Origin: Holophagales bacterium
GTDB taxonomy: Bacteria; Acidobacteriota; Thermoanaerobaculia; UBA5066
DNA length: 64,000 bases
Direction: 5' to 3'
NCBI GenBank assembly: GCA_016714815.1
Contig: JADKBZ010000003.1
Span: forward strand, 372,001 to 436,000
Shown: piece after piece, positions 63,329 through 64,000 of the stretch
How the letters are laid out: each line of letters starts with the position of its first letter
How positions within the stretch are numbered: position 1 is the stretch's first letter
Program-made: the position numbers and the translations under genes
Notes under the pieces: generated by a model
Told to the model about the DNA's origin: nothing
What the model saw: only the letters and a program-made list of their open reading frames with translations
Databases searched by the model: none

Positions 63329-64000
63329 TCAGGGAGCCGGGGGCGTCGGCGCGGCCGGGCTCTCCGGCTTCCTGCTCCGGGCCTGTTTCCAGGCCGCGTA
63401 GGCGTCCTCGAGCGCCGCGACGAGAAGGCGAGCGACGCGCGCCGAGCCCTGGTGCGTCGTGTGGGTGAAGTCGCCCGTCACGAGGCGGGGCTCGCTGTCG
63501 TACCAGCGGGCCATCGTCCCTTCTCCTCCCATCGCGTCGAACGTGTCGAAGAACGCGACGCCGCTCTCTCGCGCCGCCAGCCGCTGGGCCTCGACGATCT
63601 TCGGGATCGAGGGCATCGTCACGATTTCTCCGGTCTCCCCGCGCATGCCGCGGTCCATCGGGGCCATCAGGAGGATCGCCGCCTCGGGAAGCGCCCGGCG
63701 AATGCGGCCGATGACCTCGGTGTGGTCGTGGCGGTAGCGCGCCCCCGGGTTCTCCCAGTAGCCGCTCTCGTTCGTCCCGTAGCCGAGGATGACGAGGTCG
63801 CTCCGGCGGAGCGCGAGGGCCTGTTCCCACGAGGAGGCATTGAGCAGGGACAGGAAGTGGACCGAGGCGCCGTTTGCGCCGAGCGCGTCGTAGACGACCC
63901 CGGGACCGTCGTTCTCGAGAACGACGCCGTGAACCGCGACGTCGCCATCCCCTTTCGCGCGGAGGACGACCTCGCGCCCGCCGGCGGCGACGGCCCGGGA
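63329..64000 (-). CDS. SGNH/GDSL-type hydrolase (5' partial, runs off the window)
   Basis: About 223 C-terminal residues; the frame is open to the right edge. SGNH block III is visible as VILGYGTNESGYW (Gly-x-Asn-Glu) and block V as GDFTHTTHQGSARVARLL (Asp-x-x-His). The preceding GVVYDALGANGASV and AILLMAPMDRG are usual for the family of esterases and O-acetyl hydrolases acting on polysaccharides or peptidoglycan. The catalytic serine block I is beyond the window. The end is a Pro/Ala-rich tail. The ATG at 63667 is internal and not the true start. It converges on the MscS gene with nine bases between stops. Confidence 0.8.
   Translation of the reverse strand, partial: SRAVAAGGREVVLRAKGDGDVAVHGVVLENDGPGVVYDALGANGASVHFLSLLNASSWEQALALRRSDLVILGYGTNESGYWENPGARYRHDHTEVIGRIRRALPEAAILLMAPMDRGMRGETGEIVTMPSIPKIVEAQRLAARESGVAFFDTFDAMGGEGTMARWYDSEPRLVTGDFTHTTHQGSARVARLLVAALEDAYAAWKQARSRKPESPAAPTPPAP

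Overview
The window is GC-rich and compact, and almost every gene in it can be assigned to a family. It suggests a Gram-negative, anaerobic or facultative bacterium: there are beta-barrel outer-membrane proteins, lipobox efflux parts, ferredoxin-linked 2-oxoacid oxidoreductases, corrinoid methyltransferases, butyrate kinase and a pyrogallol-transhydroxylase-like Mo enzyme. The combination recalls Acidobacteriota such as Holophaga, which live on methoxylated aromatics, gallate and phloroglucinol. That placement is inference. No rRNA or tRNA gene, IS element or CRISPR array was seen.

Layout. 1-3.7 kb (+): the end of a pyrogallol/phloroglucinol transhydroxylase operon and a GNAT enzyme. 3.7-5.8 kb: housekeeping genes (SRPBCC, VOC, CsbD, aquaporin). 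6.2-45.2 kb: a catabolic island with nearly all genes on the minus strand, in four runs. Run A (11.55 to 6.2 kb): ptb-buk, an MFS carrier, a YitT protein and an HMGL-like enzyme. Run B (22.5 to 12.1 kb): ferredoxin, AprA-like flavoprotein, PhlG/phloretin-hydrolase-like enzyme, corrinoid protein, three UroD-type methyltransferases, DUF1638, tetraheme cytochrome, RACo-type activator and a second PhlG-like protein. Run C (36.5 to about 22.6 kb): cyclase, cupin, SDR, 3-hydroxyacyl dehydrogenase, thiolase, CoA-transferase A/B, SnoaL, ferredoxin, flavoprotein, EthD, IorA/IorB, an IclR regulator and an AtoE carrier. Run D (45.2 to 36.7 kb): DUF1302 barrel, DUF1329, YCF48-like, MMPL permease, EthD and a third PhlG-like hydrolase. 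45.6-50.9 kb (+): sirtuin, amidase and a fused KorA/KorBC oxidoreductase. 51-64 kb: an AbiEii-like pair, a patatin-barrel protein, an AI-2E carrier, an RND tripartite pump, an MscS channel and a partial SGNH hydrolase.

How it fits together (inference). PhlG/phloretin-hydrolase-like enzymes would release phloroglucinol from acyl-phloroglucinols or dihydrochalcones. Corrinoid methyltransferases would remove methyl groups, and the transhydroxylase would convert pyrogallol to phloroglucinol. SDR, cyclase, hydroxyacyl dehydrogenase, CoA-transferase and thiolase, encoded side by side, match the reductive phloroglucinol route to acetyl-CoA and acetoacetyl-CoA. Ptb-Buk would make ATP, and AtoE would move short-chain acids. 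The barrel/DUF1329/MMPL set would handle a hydrophobic substrate at the envelope.

Two cross-cutting observations stand out. All four runs begin with the same palindromic operator (GTAC-N4-GTAC core) just downstream of the -10 region, so the island looks like one regulon, possibly under its own IclR protein. Seven otherwise normal genes carry single-base frameshifts, most of them in or beside short G/C runs, which looks more like assembly error than decay.
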